This document shows, one piece after another, positions 38,931 through 49,829 of a stretch of DNA of 64,000 nucleotides. The notes below the pieces were generated by a model. That model was not told where the DNA came from, did no database searches, and saw only the letters and a list, made by a program, of their open reading frames with translations. Origin of the DNA: an uncultured Francisellaceae bacterium (GTDB taxonomy: Bacteria > Pseudomonadota > Gammaproteobacteria > Francisellales > CACEW01); NCBI GenBank assembly GCA_905612315.1, contig CAJQSL010000019.1:1-64000 (forward strand), written 5' to 3'. A program made the position numbers and the translations under genes. The number at the start of each line of letters is the position of its first letter. Position 1 is the first letter of the stretch.

Positions 38931-40439
38931 TCAAGTTGAACCACCAACTGTAATCTTATCTAATTTCAAAGATGGCTGCCCCACGCCAACCGGAACACTT
39001 TGACCATCCTTACCACAGATTCCAACTCCACTATCGAGCTTTAGATCATTTGCGACCATTGAAATTTCTTTTAAGGCACTTGGGCCATTGCCAATTAAAG
39101 TAGCACCTTTTATTGGTGCACCGATTTTACCATTTTCAACCATATAGCCTTCGGATACTACAAACACAAACTTTCCAGAAGTAATATCAACTTGGCCGCC
39201 GCCAAAATTAACCGCATAAATACCTTTATCAATGGTTTTGATAAGTTCAGCTGGATCATACTTTCCATTTAACATATAAGTATTAGTCATTCGAGTCATA
39301 GGTGTGTGAGCATATGACTCACGCCTGCCATTTCCTGTGGGCGCCTCACCCATTAATCTTGCACTCTGGCGATCCTTCATGACATTAACTAATTTGCCAT
39401 TTTCAATTAAAACTGTATTTTCAGTTTTAGTTCCTTCATCATCAATACTCAAAGAACCACGCCTTTTTGCAACTGTACCATCATCAACAATTGTACATTG
39501 CTCAGATGCGACCATCTTACCCATTTGCGAGCAAAAGCTTGAGGTGCCTTTTCGAATAAAATCTCCCTCTAAACCATGCCCTATAGCCTCATGCAATAAA
39601 ACTCCAGGCCAACCTGGACCTAAAACTATCGGCATTTCACCAGCTGGCGCACCGATAGACTCCAAGTTGACCAAAACTATCCTTACGGCTTCATCCGCAT
39701 ATTGTTTCCATTTTTCTTCTTTAACAAAATAATCATAACTACTGCGCTCACCCCCACCAGAAAAACCTGACTCTTTTCTATCTCCAGATTTTGCAATCAC
39801 ACTAATATTTAATCTAACCAATGGCCTTACATCAAACCCTATATTTCCATCAAGACGCAAAACACAAATATGTTCATAGCTTGAAGCTAAGCTAATATTA
39901 ACTTCTATAATTTTTGGATCTTTTTTTCTTACATAAGCATTTATCTTCTCTAATAATTCTACTTTTTGAGAATCAGATAAGGTTACAGGATTATCTCCAG
40001 TATAAAGCTGTGGAAATTCTATAATATTTTTTTTATCAAAATTAGTTATTATGATTGTGTCACTTTTTGATATATCACTTTCAAGCTTAACTATGCCACT
40101 TTTACCAACATTGGCAATGCCTGATGAAGTTTCAACTGCTTTATCTAAAGCCGCAAGATTTATAACATCAGAATAAGCAAATCCTGTTTGCTCACCTATC
40201 ATAGCTCTTACACCCAAACCACAGTCTATATTAAAACTGGTTTGCTTCATCTTGTTATCTTCAAAACTCCAAGACTCAGAAACCTCTTTTTGAAAATATA
40301 AATCAGCGTCATCTAACTTATTATTACCATATTTGTAAAACTTATTTAAAGCTGAATATATATCATCCAAGCTTAAACCAGATGGATCTAATAAATTTAT
40401 TTTAACTTGTTTATCATTTGTAAGATCTAATGACCCCAT
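38931..40439 (-). CDS. tldD: Metalloprotease TldD
   Basis: TldD acts with TldE (PmbA) in peptide processing and CcdA degradation. The zinc-binding HExxxH is HEAIGH at 283-288, preceded by GPGWPGVLL. The length of 502 aa is close to E. coli (481). It follows the nitrilase gene within the rng-yhdP-nit-tldD cluster. pmbA is not in this window. Confidence 0.95.
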   Translation of the reverse strand: MGSLDLTNDKQVKINLLDPSGLSLDDIYSALNKFYKYGNNKLDDADLYFQKEVSESWSFEDNKMKQTSFNIDCGLGVRAMIGEQTGFAYSDVINLAALDKAVETSSGIANVGKSGIVKLESDISKSDTIIITNFDKKNIIEFPQLYTGDNPVTLSDSQKVELLEKINAYVRKKDPKIIEVNISLASSYEHICVLRLDGNIGFDVRPLVRLNISVIAKSGDRKESGFSGGGERSSYDYFVKEEKWKQYADEAVRIVLVNLESIGAPAGEMPIVLGPGWPGVLLHEAIGHGLEGDFIRKGTSSFCSQMGKMVASEQCTIVDDGTVAKRRGSLSIDDEGTKTENTVLIENGKLVNVMKDRQSARLMGEAPTGNGRRESYAHTPMTRMTNTYMLNGKYDPAELIKTIDKGIYAVNFGGGQVDITSGKFVFVVSEGYMVENGKIGAPIKGATLIGNGPSALKEISMVANDLKLDSGVGICGKDGQSVPVGVGQPSLKLDKITVGGST

Positions 40440-40461
40440 GAATATAATTTCCTTAATATTT

Positions 40462-41283
40462 TTATTTTTTAACAGCTATTTTCCGATGACTCCAAACAGG
40501 GAAATCTTCCCTAAGTACCGCCAAATAGTTTAAATCAATTTCCGCGATAACAACACCAATTCCAACATTTTGCGATGCTAAAACTTTTCCCCATGGGTCA
40601 ATGATCATGCTTTCTCCATGAGTTAACCTGCCATTATCATGTTCCCCTACTTGATTAGATGCTATTACATAACATTGATTTTCAATGGCTCTTGCTTTAA
40701 GTAGTGGCCGCCAATGCACTCGACCTGTTGTTTGTAAAAAAGCTGCAGCATTAATTAAAATATCAGCACCTTGCTCTCTTAAGTTCCTATATAATTCAGG
40801 AAATCTTAAATCATAACATATAGTTATCCCAAGTTTTCCAAAAGGCGAGTCAATACAAACAGGATCATTGCCAGACATATAACTAGCAGATTCCTGGTGA
40901 GACAACCCACTAACAGGCATATCTATATCAAATAAATGCATTTTATGATAAAAACCAACTGGCTCACCCTTATCATTCCATACAATGCAACTTGCATAAA
41001 CTTTATCAGGCAAATGGGTTTTAATAGGTATTGTGCCACCTACAATCCATACTCCATTTATCTTAGCAAACTCAGATAAAAAGTTTTGAATTCTGCCTGC
41101 ACCAAGATCTTCGGAAATTAAAAACAAATCCTCTTTATTTTTAGGATAAAGCGCAAAACACTCTGGTAAAACAATTAAATCTGCTCCAGACTCCACCGCT
41201 CTTGTTAATAATTTTTTAGCCAGTATTAGGTTAGATCCGACATTTCCACAAGATGTCATTTGTATTGCTGCAACTGAAAACAT
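40462..41283 (-). CDS. Carbon-nitrogen hydrolase, nitrilase superfamily
   Basis: The Glu-Lys-Cys nitrilase fold is visible: LPECFALYP carries the glutamate, YHKMHLFD the lysine and GITICYDLRFPELYR the cysteine. The sequence resembles Nit1-type amidases that repair deaminated glutathione, which is a family inference. At 273 aa the length is normal. The ATG abuts the yhdP stop codon with no gap, so the two are co-transcribed. Confidence 0.92.
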   Translation of the reverse strand: MFSVAAIQMTSCGNVGSNLILAKKLLTRAVESGADLIVLPECFALYPKNKEDLFLISEDLGAGRIQNFLSEFAKINGVWIVGGTIPIKTHLPDKVYASCIVWNDKGEPVGFYHKMHLFDIDMPVSGLSHQESASYMSGNDPVCIDSPFGKLGITICYDLRFPELYRNLREQGADILINAAAFLQTTGRVHWRPLLKARAIENQCYVIASNQVGEHDNGRLTHGESMIIDPWGKVLASQNVGIGVVIAEIDLNYLAVLREDFPVWSHRKIAVKK

Positions 41284-44200
41284 TTATACTTCCTCTAACT
41301 TAGGATTACTCCAAGGACCGATGTAATGATATTTAGCACCTTTTCCTTTCAATACTGTGTGTGACAAAATTTGCTCTCCCAATAAAGTAGTTAAGCCAAT
41401 AATTGGCCCTCCTAATAACCCCGCCGCTAAGGCAAGACCTCCACCAACTTTTGGCATAACCGTAATAGTTTGATTAAGAGTTTTATTGACTAAATCAACC
41501 TCACCTTTCATATCAAAACTCAAAGCAGGCCCTGACATTTTAACATTATTGGTGCTAGCTATCCCTTGTTTAAGATTAAAGTCTCCACTAAAGCTATCAA
41601 AAGCCACTCCCTTACCCGTAAGATCCGAAAAATTCAAAGACAAACGTCTTACAATAGTATCTAGACTCATCAATCCCAGCAACCTACCAAGGCCCATATT
41701 AACTTTATCAAGCACACCATCTTTCACAGAAAAACTTGCTTTACCATCTAATGTACTGACCTTAGGTTCTGTCAAAAAACCATTCCAAGCTAAATTAAAA
41801 TTAGTACTACCCTTGCCTTTACTCAAGCCCTTAGGTAAATACAATTGATGCAACAACTCTCCCCAGTCATTACTGGTTAATTCTCCGGTAATATGACTTA
41901 CTTGCTTATTATTTAACCACTGACTTGATGCTGCGCCTGATATAGAAAAAAGCTTATTGTTTATTTTCAGACTTGGTATAAACAGGCTTGAACCCAAGCG
42001 CCGCAACCTAAATTTAAGCAGCCCTAGGTCATTATCTTGAAGTTTAAAGTGCTCAACTGTTACATTTAAATTAGGGGATCTATCAAATACTGTTTCATCA
42101 TCTGTTTTCCCCTCACTATCTTGTTTCTTAACTACTTTGGCTGCTTGTTTGGCTGCTTGTTTGTTTATTGTTTTGTTTATTGTTTTACTTGTTTTTTGGT
42201 TTGTTTTTTGGTTTGTATTTTTAGGATCTTCTTTTGAGCTGGGTAGGTTGCTTTGATTAAACTTAGATAACATACTAGATGGTATTGTAACTCGCAAATT
42301 ATCAAACCTTGCATCAATAGCTTTAAACCCAATAATATCTGTAATCCTAGAAATATAAATATTTCCATTTAAAGTATCATACTTATCATACAAGCGTAAT
42401 AAGACAAAGTTCTGATTTAAAAAGGCATTTACAGATACTTCCTTCCAATTTTGACTGGTAAAGTTTAAGTGATTTATAAGCACATTTATCAAAACATCAG
42501 GACCTTCTAAAGCATGAAAGTCCGATGTGTGAAAATATTGCCACTGTTGATCTTTTGTAGATGATGTTCCTTCTGTTTTATAGCGTTTAGTTAACCAATC
42601 AGCCCACTTAGTCTCGGAAAAATAGGGTAAACTACCAGTTGCTTTTATCAATCCTTTAGTTATTTTATCTTCTGTTTTATTACCTAATTTATTACCTAAT
42701 TTATTATCTAAATTCACCCCAAAGTTTATAAAACCTGCCAAACTCTTTTTAATATTATATTCTTGCCAATTAAATCCAGCATCTAAGAAATTATCAATAC
42801 TAAAATCAAATTTAACCTCACCAGCTTTATTTATATAATTTGCAGATAAATTACGGTCAGTCAAAACCGATTGATAAAATGGCGCTGGTAATTTTAACTC
42901 CAAACCTTTTAAATCTGACATAAGGTGTGCATCAAAAAAACCTTTATCAAAAGTTGCATTAAATATAACTGGCAACAAGCCATGCACATCATTTTTGTCA
43001 AATTTTAATAACGAAAAGTTAGCCGCCCACTTATCAACATCTAATAGGGCTTGAAGATGGAGATAATTTTGAATCTTATTATCCTCCTTATTATACTTAG
43101 GCCCTATCTGGACATGAACAGGCAAACCAAACAAATTACCAATGATAATATTAGGAGTTTTTAGTAAGTTATTATTATAATCAATTTCCCCAGTGACATT
43201 TTTAAAGGGCAAATTGAATTTAAATAAGCTCACAGTATTATCTTTAAAACCAACTTTGCCAAAATATCGCATCAAATTAATATGCTTTTTAGATAAAGGG
43301 GCACTTAAATTCAAATCAACTTTAACTAACCCATTGATTGATAATGTATCAAATATACCAGAAAAATTTTTCTTCAATGGCGTGTTATTAATAAAATTTA
43401 TAACATCTGAACCTTCTCCTTGCAAAGAACCAATGCCATCTATCCAATGCATTTGGTGCCCATGCATATGTGGGATCATAACCATAAGATCTTTAGTGTG
43501 AACACTCATCGTCTTAGCACTATTTACCACAGCCTTAAACTGGTCATGATAAAAGTCTAAATACCCATATAAATTAGTAACAAGCGGCCAGGTACTCCAA
43601 GGCTTGAGTTTAGAATTAGCCAGCATAACTCTAACATCAAATGATCCGGCATTATCTAAATAAGGATAATCTCCAATTTTACCAAGCCATATCATTCTTG
43701 CTGTAACCTTTGGAACCTCAACAATTCCTTGCGTTAGCCAATTCAAAGCTCCAGTGGAGATATTATGTGGCAAAAGATATGGCACTATTGATGCAACATT
43801 TTGTCCTTTTGCATTTGCTATTAGAGAAACCCTTGTATTATGCACATCATAATTTCCATCTAAAGACTTTGGAACATGTACATTTCCACTTAATTTTGTG
43901 AACAGCTCTTTTTTTGCACTATTTAGCGTACTTGGCAAAGAGTTATAAAAATTAATTTCTGGTGTTTTAAAAACCAGACTTGAGCGAGTATTTCTCCAAA
44001 ACACTCTGCCACTAGCATTTGCATTAGGCCAGCCTAACGGAAACAATTTTTGCTCTGGAAGTTTAATTGAGTTAGCATCAAAAACGACTGCCCCACCTTT
44101 TTTATCAAGCTTAAGCTTCCCATTTAGAGATCCAACCCCAGGAACAAAGTTAAAAGCACCAAAAGAGAGATTATCTAGACTCAATGCCATATTATAATTA

Positions 44201-45504
44201 TACGGGGTAAGCTTTAAGATACTTGGATACTGATAATGCAAATTTAAATTACTAACCTCTCCTTTAGCATGGAAATGCTTAATCGATTTAAGAATCTTAT
44301 CCAAGGCAGAACCTTTAAAGAAACCAGCTTTACCGGACAATAAATTATCCACCAGATTCGAAACAGGCTTAACAACAGACAACGTATTCATAGAAAACTT
44401 GGGAACAAAAACATCAATAGAGTCTACCCCATCTACCTGTTTGCGTTGGGCATATAAATGCCCTAGAACATGCTCATTTTTTTTCGCTAAGAAAACATCA
44501 ACTGGAGATAAGATTAAGTTCCAATTATATTTAGACTTTTTAATCCAGAACATATTAAAACTCAAGTGCCCAAGCTCACTGGCAACTTTTCTATGAAGTG
44601 GGATCAAATCCGCCTTTAATATAAACTTACTTAATTGCGCCTGCTTAAAATCAAGCCAAAACTGGGCAGATCCAGCAATACCAAGTTGTAATAAAGATGG
44701 GTTCAATGCCAGATATAATTTCATATTAGGCTTGGACTTATATGCATTTTTAACCAAAAGATTAGCTTGCATTAACTCTCCAACTTTAGGGTTAGGAGCA
44801 TCTAAAGAAAATTTAAGATAAAATTTACCATTAACTCGGTGCGCACTAAGATTTATATCACCTAATGCATAATGCTTTAATTTTCTATCTAAAACAATGT
44901 GCACACCAGAGATATCAATCTGTCCCTGCAGCAACAACTTAGAGACAAAATCTTTTAAAAAAAGCTTACTATATCTATTAATTTTATTTACAAATATTTC
45001 ATTCTCATTGGTTAATGCTTTTGTTTTTATCTGTAAAAATGGCAGCACTTTATGCATCCAATCATCAGACCCAACAAACATCATCTTATTAACTTCGCTA
45101 GGAGATGTTAATCTAATATTTAAATCCCCATTAGTGATTCTCAAGCTACTAAACAATAAGCGCCTTGCCAATAATGTTTTTAGTATAGATATGTCAGCAT
45201 AAACAGACTCCATCCTCAACCTATAGTTAACATGACTAAACTCTATATTTTTAAAAACAGCCTTTTGATTTATAGATATAGAACCATTTTTATCTGGAAT
45301 TGAAAGCTTAATTTTTAAATTCATAGTAAACGGATTAAACGATTGCAATGCCCACATCGAACTAGGCCCCAGCCGCTTTTTAAGCTCATTAGTAACATAT
45401 GTTTTTCCATAAAACTCAAAAGTTACCCACGCAAGCAAAAACAGCAACACTAATACGCCGATAATCCAGAAGATAATTGAAAATACTCGTCTCTTTACTG
45501 ACAC
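41284..45504 (-). CDS. yhdP: AsmA-like lipid transport protein YhdP
   Basis: YhdP-type proteins span the periplasm and help move phospholipids to the outer membrane. An N-terminal transmembrane helix (about 9-30) is followed by a long repetitive beta-rich region and an AsmA-type C-terminus (GSTNFNLAWNGFLTEPKVST, then MPKVGGGLALAAGLLGGPI). The length of 1406 aa suits the family. The Asn/Lys/Gln-rich stretch (TNQKTNQKTSKTINKTINKQ) and the LGNKLGNK repeat show slippage-like expansion. Position between rng and the nitrilase gene is canonical. Confidence 0.94.
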   Translation of the reverse strand: MSVKRRVFSIIFWIIGVLVLLFLLAWVTFEFYGKTYVTNELKKRLGPSSMWALQSFNPFTMNLKIKLSIPDKNGSISINQKAVFKNIEFSHVNYRLRMESVYADISILKTLLARRLLFSSLRITNGDLNIRLTSPSEVNKMMFVGSDDWMHKVLPFLQIKTKALTNENEIFVNKINRYSKLFLKDFVSKLLLQGQIDISGVHIVLDRKLKHYALGDINLSAHRVNGKFYLKFSLDAPNPKVGELMQANLLVKNAYKSKPNMKLYLALNPSLLQLGIAGSAQFWLDFKQAQLSKFILKADLIPLHRKVASELGHLSFNMFWIKKSKYNWNLILSPVDVFLAKKNEHVLGHLYAQRKQVDGVDSIDVFVPKFSMNTLSVVKPVSNLVDNLLSGKAGFFKGSALDKILKSIKHFHAKGEVSNLNLHYQYPSILKLTPYNYNMALSLDNLSFGAFNFVPGVGSLNGKLKLDKKGGAVVFDANSIKLPEQKLFPLGWPNANASGRVFWRNTRSSLVFKTPEINFYNSLPSTLNSAKKELFTKLSGNVHVPKSLDGNYDVHNTRVSLIANAKGQNVASIVPYLLPHNISTGALNWLTQGIVEVPKVTARMIWLGKIGDYPYLDNAGSFDVRVMLANSKLKPWSTWPLVTNLYGYLDFYHDQFKAVVNSAKTMSVHTKDLMVMIPHMHGHQMHWIDGIGSLQGEGSDVINFINNTPLKKNFSGIFDTLSINGLVKVDLNLSAPLSKKHINLMRYFGKVGFKDNTVSLFKFNLPFKNVTGEIDYNNNLLKTPNIIIGNLFGLPVHVQIGPKYNKEDNKIQNYLHLQALLDVDKWAANFSLLKFDKNDVHGLLPVIFNATFDKGFFDAHLMSDLKGLELKLPAPFYQSVLTDRNLSANYINKAGEVKFDFSIDNFLDAGFNWQEYNIKKSLAGFINFGVNLDNKLGNKLGNKTEDKITKGLIKATGSLPYFSETKWADWLTKRYKTEGTSSTKDQQWQYFHTSDFHALEGPDVLINVLINHLNFTSQNWKEVSVNAFLNQNFVLLRLYDKYDTLNGNIYISRITDIIGFKAIDARFDNLRVTIPSSMLSKFNQSNLPSSKEDPKNTNQKTNQKTSKTINKTINKQAAKQAAKVVKKQDSEGKTDDETVFDRSPNLNVTVEHFKLQDNDLGLLKFRLRRLGSSLFIPSLKINNKLFSISGAASSQWLNNKQVSHITGELTSNDWGELLHQLYLPKGLSKGKGSTNFNLAWNGFLTEPKVSTLDGKASFSVKDGVLDKVNMGLGRLLGLMSLDTIVRRLSLNFSDLTGKGVAFDSFSGDFNLKQGIASTNNVKMSGPALSFDMKGEVDLVNKTLNQTITVMPKVGGGLALAAGLLGGPIIGLTTLLGEQILSHTVLKGKGAKYHYIGPWSNPKLEEV

Positions 45505-45577
45505 AAAAAGGTTCCATTAACATAGTGTAAAAATTAACAAAAATAAGCATATGAAGTATAAGTTGAGGTAGTAAAAA

Positions 45578-47074
45578 CTACAACAAAATAATATCATATT
45601 GTTCTTGTAAATAACCGGACTCAGCTTGAATTTTAATAGGCCTACCTACCGAAGCCTCCAATTCTGCCACACCTTCAGACTCTTCATCTAATAAATAGTT
45701 AACTATACTAGAAGAAGCTAACACCAAAAAACCATTAGCTTGATCGTAAATAACAAACTCCCTTAAAATCTCCCGATAAATCTCATAGCAAATAGTTTCT
45801 GTTGTTTTTATAACCCCCTTACCATGGCAAGTAGGGCAACTCATACATAATTGTTGCGACAAACTTTCGCTCGTGCGTTTGCGAGTTAACTGAACTAAGC
45901 CAATAGGTGAAAATTCACCTATTCCTATCTTTGCGTGATCGCGCCCAAGGGCTTTTTTCAAAGATCCCATAACTTGATCACGATGCTCTTGCACTGACAT
46001 GTCTATAAAATCAATAATAATAATTCCGCCTAAATTACGCAATCTAAGCTGTCTAGATAAAACTTGTACAGCCTCCAAATTAGTTTTATAAATTGTCTCT
46101 TCTAAATTCCTAGAGCCAACAAATGCTCCGGTATTAATATCTATAGTTGTCATTGCCTCAGTTTGATCAAATACCAATCGACCACCTGATTTTAAATAAA
46201 CCTCGCGATTTAACGCTTTTTCTAACTCCTGCTCTACACCATACATATCAAGAATAGGAGAATCAGCATGATAATGAACAATTTTCTCCTTAACGCCAGG
46301 CACAAACTCATCAGCAAAAGCAATCAAACTTTCATGAGTTTTATCACAATCAACTCTAATTTTCTCAACATTATCTTTAACCATATCACGCAACGCTCGC
46401 TGCACTAATGGCAAATCTCGATATACCACCGCCGGCGCACTAATAGCTTCAGCATTATCATGAACTGAATGCCATAATTTCTCCAAAAAATCTCGATCCT
46501 GCTCTAAAGCCTCTTTACTAACACCTTCAGCTACTGTTCTAATAATATATCCGCGCGCCTTATCTTCACCCAAGATTTCGGATAATAATAAATGCAATCT
46601 ATCACGCTCTTCTTGACTTTCTAATCTAACAGAAACACCAATATGAGTTAACTCAGGCAAATACACCAAATACCTAGAGGTGACAGACAAATGAGCAGTT
46701 AATCTAGCGCCCTTAGTTCCTAGAGGATCTTTCTTAACTTGCACCAACAACTCCTGGCCTTCCTTTAGCCACTTTCTAATATCAGTTTCTGGAGAGTTAA
46801 AATCAATTTCAGCTGGTAAATTTTCTGCTATGGGCATTAGATCAGAAACATGCAAAAAACCGGCTCGCTCAAGACCTATATCAATAAAAGCGGCTTGCAT
46901 ACCTGGCATAACCCTTACGACCTTTCCTTTATATACATTGCCGACTATACCAAGATGATTGGGACGCTCAATATGAACTTCCTGCAACATCCCATTCTCA
47001 ATTACCGCCACCCGCACTTCTTGCGGACAAACATTCATCAAAATTTCAACTTTAACTTTATTAACCGAAGACAT
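45578..47074 (-). CDS. rng: Ribonuclease G
   Basis: RNase G matures the 5' end of 16S rRNA and degrades mRNA. It has an N-terminal S1 domain (GNVYKGKVVRVMPGMQAAFI). The catalytic metal site residues lie in TIDINTGAFVG and IIIIDFIDM, and the zinc-link is CPTCHGKG. At 498 aa without a long C-terminal scaffold, it is RNase G rather than RNase E. Confidence 0.95.
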   Translation of the reverse strand: MSSVNKVKVEILMNVCPQEVRVAVIENGMLQEVHIERPNHLGIVGNVYKGKVVRVMPGMQAAFIDIGLERAGFLHVSDLMPIAENLPAEIDFNSPETDIRKWLKEGQELLVQVKKDPLGTKGARLTAHLSVTSRYLVYLPELTHIGVSVRLESQEERDRLHLLLSEILGEDKARGYIIRTVAEGVSKEALEQDRDFLEKLWHSVHDNAEAISAPAVVYRDLPLVQRALRDMVKDNVEKIRVDCDKTHESLIAFADEFVPGVKEKIVHYHADSPILDMYGVEQELEKALNREVYLKSGGRLVFDQTEAMTTIDINTGAFVGSRNLEETIYKTNLEAVQVLSRQLRLRNLGGIIIIDFIDMSVQEHRDQVMGSLKKALGRDHAKIGIGEFSPIGLVQLTRKRTSESLSQQLCMSCPTCHGKGVIKTTETICYEIYREILREFVIYDQANGFLVLASSSIVNYLLDEESEGVAELEASVGRPIKIQAESGYLQEQYDIILL

Positions 47075-47189
47075 AACAGTTTCTTCCTCAAGGGATTTTA
47101 AATGCTAACAATCATGCTTATTGTAGTTTTAGATGGCACCTAAAAGCAACCGAGATATAACTTAGGGATTTTAGGAATACTTAGTGTTA

Positions 47190-47531
47190 TTAAGATGTTT
47201 CAGGTAATTGCACAGAGCGCAGCTTTAGAGAACGACTTATCAAAAGAAAGATCAAGCTAACAAAAATTAACCCAACAACCAACCCTAAAAATCGAGACAA
47301 AACATCAAACTCACCAACTATAACTCGTGAGCTTCCTGCAAGCTTCACCCCAAAATATTTAACCAAAGTAGTACTTTCATGCAAATTACGCAAGCTTGCA
47401 AAAAAGCCTATTAAGCCAACAAAAAAAGAACTGTAAAAAGCTGTTATTCTGTTTTTCCATAATGTCAAAAAAATCAAAAACAAAGCCAAGGAAAACATAA
47501 AAAAACAGGAAAACTGAAACAAATAAATCAT
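47190..47531 (-). CDS. Small hypothetical membrane protein
   Basis: This 113-aa protein has three hydrophobic segments (about 5-25, 31-46 and 80-100) separated by short polar loops. I recognise no family. It lies between rng and bfr. The ribosome-binding site is weak. The stretch is conserved enough in composition to be a real gene, but this rests on the membrane pattern alone. Confidence 0.55.
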   Translation of the reverse strand: MIYLFQFSCFFMFSLALFLIFLTLWKNRITAFYSSFFVGLIGFFASLRNLHESTTLVKYFGVKLAGSSRVIVGEFDVLSRFLGLVVGLIFVSLIFLLISRSLKLRSVQLPETS

Positions 47532-47585
47532 ACAAAAACTTTATAACATATATTTATATTAATAACTTAAGTAATATTATAACAT

Positions 47586-48047
47586 TTATAACTGAGATTG
47601 CAAATAAATCTCTAAACCCAGCTTATCTATTAGCCCGATCTGCGCTTCTATCCATTCTACATGAGGATCTTCTTGATCTAATATTTGCTGAAAAATTGAC
47701 TGACTTGCAAAATCTTTATGTTTATCACAATCGACAATAGCAGATTTTAGATCATTTATAGCTTTTAGCTCTAATTTTAAGTCTTTTTCGAGCATTTTAG
47801 GAACTGTAGAGCCAATATTCAGCTTACTTAACTCCATATTAGGGCGCCCTTCTAAAAACAAAATTCTCTCAATTAAAACATCTGCATGCTTCATCTCTTC
47901 GATAGACTCTTGATAATACTTATCTGCAAGCTTTAAAAAACCCCAATTTTTAAGCATTTTAGAGTGCAAATAATACTGATTTAGCGCAACGATCTCATTT
48001 TCTAATGCAATAGATAAGCGTTTTAATACAGTTGCATTGCCTTTCAT
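47586..48047 (-). CDS. bfr: Bacterioferritin
   Basis: Bacterioferritin stores iron in a 24-mer shell. The ferroxidase residues Glu18, Glu51 and His54 and the haem ligand Met52 fall at exactly the E. coli numbers. The second ferroxidase helix (DQEDPHVEWIEAQIG) is present. The length of 153 aa is close to E. coli (158). Confidence 0.95.
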   Translation of the reverse strand: MKGNATVLKRLSIALENEIVALNQYYLHSKMLKNWGFLKLADKYYQESIEEMKHADVLIERILFLEGRPNMELSKLNIGSTVPKMLEKDLKLELKAINDLKSAIVDCDKHKDFASQSIFQQILDQEDPHVEWIEAQIGLIDKLGLEIYLQSQL

Positions 48048-48116
48048 TAGATATCTCCTAATTATTTTTTATAATTTTATTATAGATAACTTTTGAAATA
48101 ACATATTGTTTTTTGC

Positions 48117-49214
48117 TTATGCAAACCTAAAGTGCATTACATCTCCATCTTGCACGATATAAGTCTTACCCTCTAGCCGCCATTTCCCTGCATCTTTAGC
48201 GCCACTTTCGCCATTGCAAGCAACGTAATCATCATAAGCTACAACTTCAGCTCGAATAAATCCTTTTTCAAAATCTGTATGAATCCTTCCAGCCGCTTGC
48301 GGCGCACTAGCCCCAACAGGAATAGTCCAAGCACGAACCTCTTTTTCTCCGGCTGTAAAATAGGTTTGTAAATTTAATGAAGAATACCCCATCTTAATTA
48401 CTTTATCTAAGCCTCGCTCAGATAAACCCAGCTCATCTAAAAACATTTCTGCTTCATTATCTGCTAATTGAGCTATTTCAGATTCAATCTGGGCACAAAT
48501 AACTACTACTTCATACCCATTGTTAGCTGCATAATTTTGCAAAGCTTTAAGATGCTCATTAGGGTTATCTGAATCGGCTAACTGAGCCTCATCAACATTT
48601 GCCACAAAAAACATCTTCTTGGCTGTTAATAAATGTAACTGCTTAAAGGTTGCGGCCTGCTCATTAGTAACCTCAAAGCTTATTGCCATTTTATCAGATT
48701 CAATATGCTTAAGAGCTCCTTCAATAACATCTAACCTGGCCTGCTCTTCTTTATTGTGTCTTGCAAGCTTTCTAGATTTATCAACAGATCTACTTAAACT
48801 ATCTAAATCAGCCAACATAAGCTCTGTATGAATTGTATCTATATCATCAACCGGATTAATTTTATTATTAACATGAGTTATATCTGGATCATCAAAACAC
48901 CTAACCACATGACAAATCGCATCAACCTCACGAATATGTGATAAAAACTTATTTCCTAAACCTTCACCTTTAGATGCTCCAGCTACTAAACCTGCAATAT
49001 CAACAAATTCCATGACAGCAGGAATAGACTTTTGCGGCTTGGCAATTTCAATTAACTTATCAAGACGTGCATCAGGCACTGAAACTATACCAACATTAGG
49101 CTCTATCGTGCAAAATGGATAATTCTCCGCACCAATTCCAGCTTTAGTTAAAGTATTAAACAAAGTTGATTTACCAACATTTGGCAACCCTACAATTCCG
49201 CACTTGAAACCCAT
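48117..49214 (-). CDS. ychF: Redox-regulated ATPase YchF
   Basis: YchF is an Obg-like P-loop ATPase bound to ribosomes. The P-loop is GLPNVGKST, and the G3 region is FVDIAGLVAGASKGEGLGN. The C-terminal TGS domain ends VQDGDVMHFRFA. The length of 365 aa is typical. It follows pth by 19 bp, the normal order. Confidence 0.96.
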   Translation of the reverse strand: MGFKCGIVGLPNVGKSTLFNTLTKAGIGAENYPFCTIEPNVGIVSVPDARLDKLIEIAKPQKSIPAVMEFVDIAGLVAGASKGEGLGNKFLSHIREVDAICHVVRCFDDPDITHVNNKINPVDDIDTIHTELMLADLDSLSRSVDKSRKLARHNKEEQARLDVIEGALKHIESDKMAISFEVTNEQAATFKQLHLLTAKKMFFVANVDEAQLADSDNPNEHLKALQNYAANNGYEVVVICAQIESEIAQLADNEAEMFLDELGLSERGLDKVIKMGYSSLNLQTYFTAGEKEVRAWTIPVGASAPQAAGRIHTDFEKGFIRAEVVAYDDYVACNGESGAKDAGKWRLEGKTYIVQDGDVMHFRFA

Positions 49215-49233
49215 TTTATTACTCTATAATAAT

Positions 49234-49818
49234 TTATTTAACGCTATTTAATCTTTTAGTAGCATCGCTAATATTACCAGCTAATAAATCAGCTACTTCA
49301 TCAATGCCTCTATCTATACTATCTAAAATTATATTTTTATCAGCTACACTTGGCTTCTTTAGAACATAATTAGTAACTAAATGTGATTGACCTGGGTGTG
49401 ATATCCCAATTCTCAATCTATAAAAATCTTCCGTTTTTAAATTAGCTTTTATATCTTTTAAGCCATTATGACCACCTAAGCCACCACTAAATTTCAACCT
49501 TATCTGGCCCACGGGTAAATCTAACTCATCATGAATTATGCATATTTGCTCAGGCTTAAGGTTAAAGAACTTGGCAAAACTAGCTAAGCATATGCCAGAT
49601 AAGTTCATGTACTTCATTGGCTTAAATAAAAAGATTTTCTCATTTTGTTCTGAATCTATATAACTTGCATATAATCCATTAGATTTTTGATGCAAAGACC
49701 AATCAAGTTGAAATTTTGATGCTAGCGCATCTACGAACCAAAACCCTGCGTTATGACGAGTATTTTCATACTCATCTCCAGGATTTCCAAGGCCAATAAA
49801 TGCGCGTATCTTATGCAT
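49234..49818 (-). CDS. pth: Peptidyl-tRNA hydrolase
   Basis: Pth frees tRNAs from prematurely ended peptides. The catalytic His22 lies in YENTRHNAGFWFVD. Supporting motifs are KPMKYMNLSG and IIHDELDLPVGQIRLKFSGG. The length of 194 aa matches the family. It lies between rplY and ychF. Confidence 0.96.
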   Translation of the reverse strand: MHKIRAFIGLGNPGDEYENTRHNAGFWFVDALASKFQLDWSLHQKSNGLYASYIDSEQNEKIFLFKPMKYMNLSGICLASFAKFFNLKPEQICIIHDELDLPVGQIRLKFSGGLGGHNGLKDIKANLKTEDFYRLRIGISHPGQSHLVTNYVLKKPSVADKNIILDSIDRGIDEVADLLAGNISDATKRLNSVK

Positions 49819-49829
49819 AGTTAAATAGC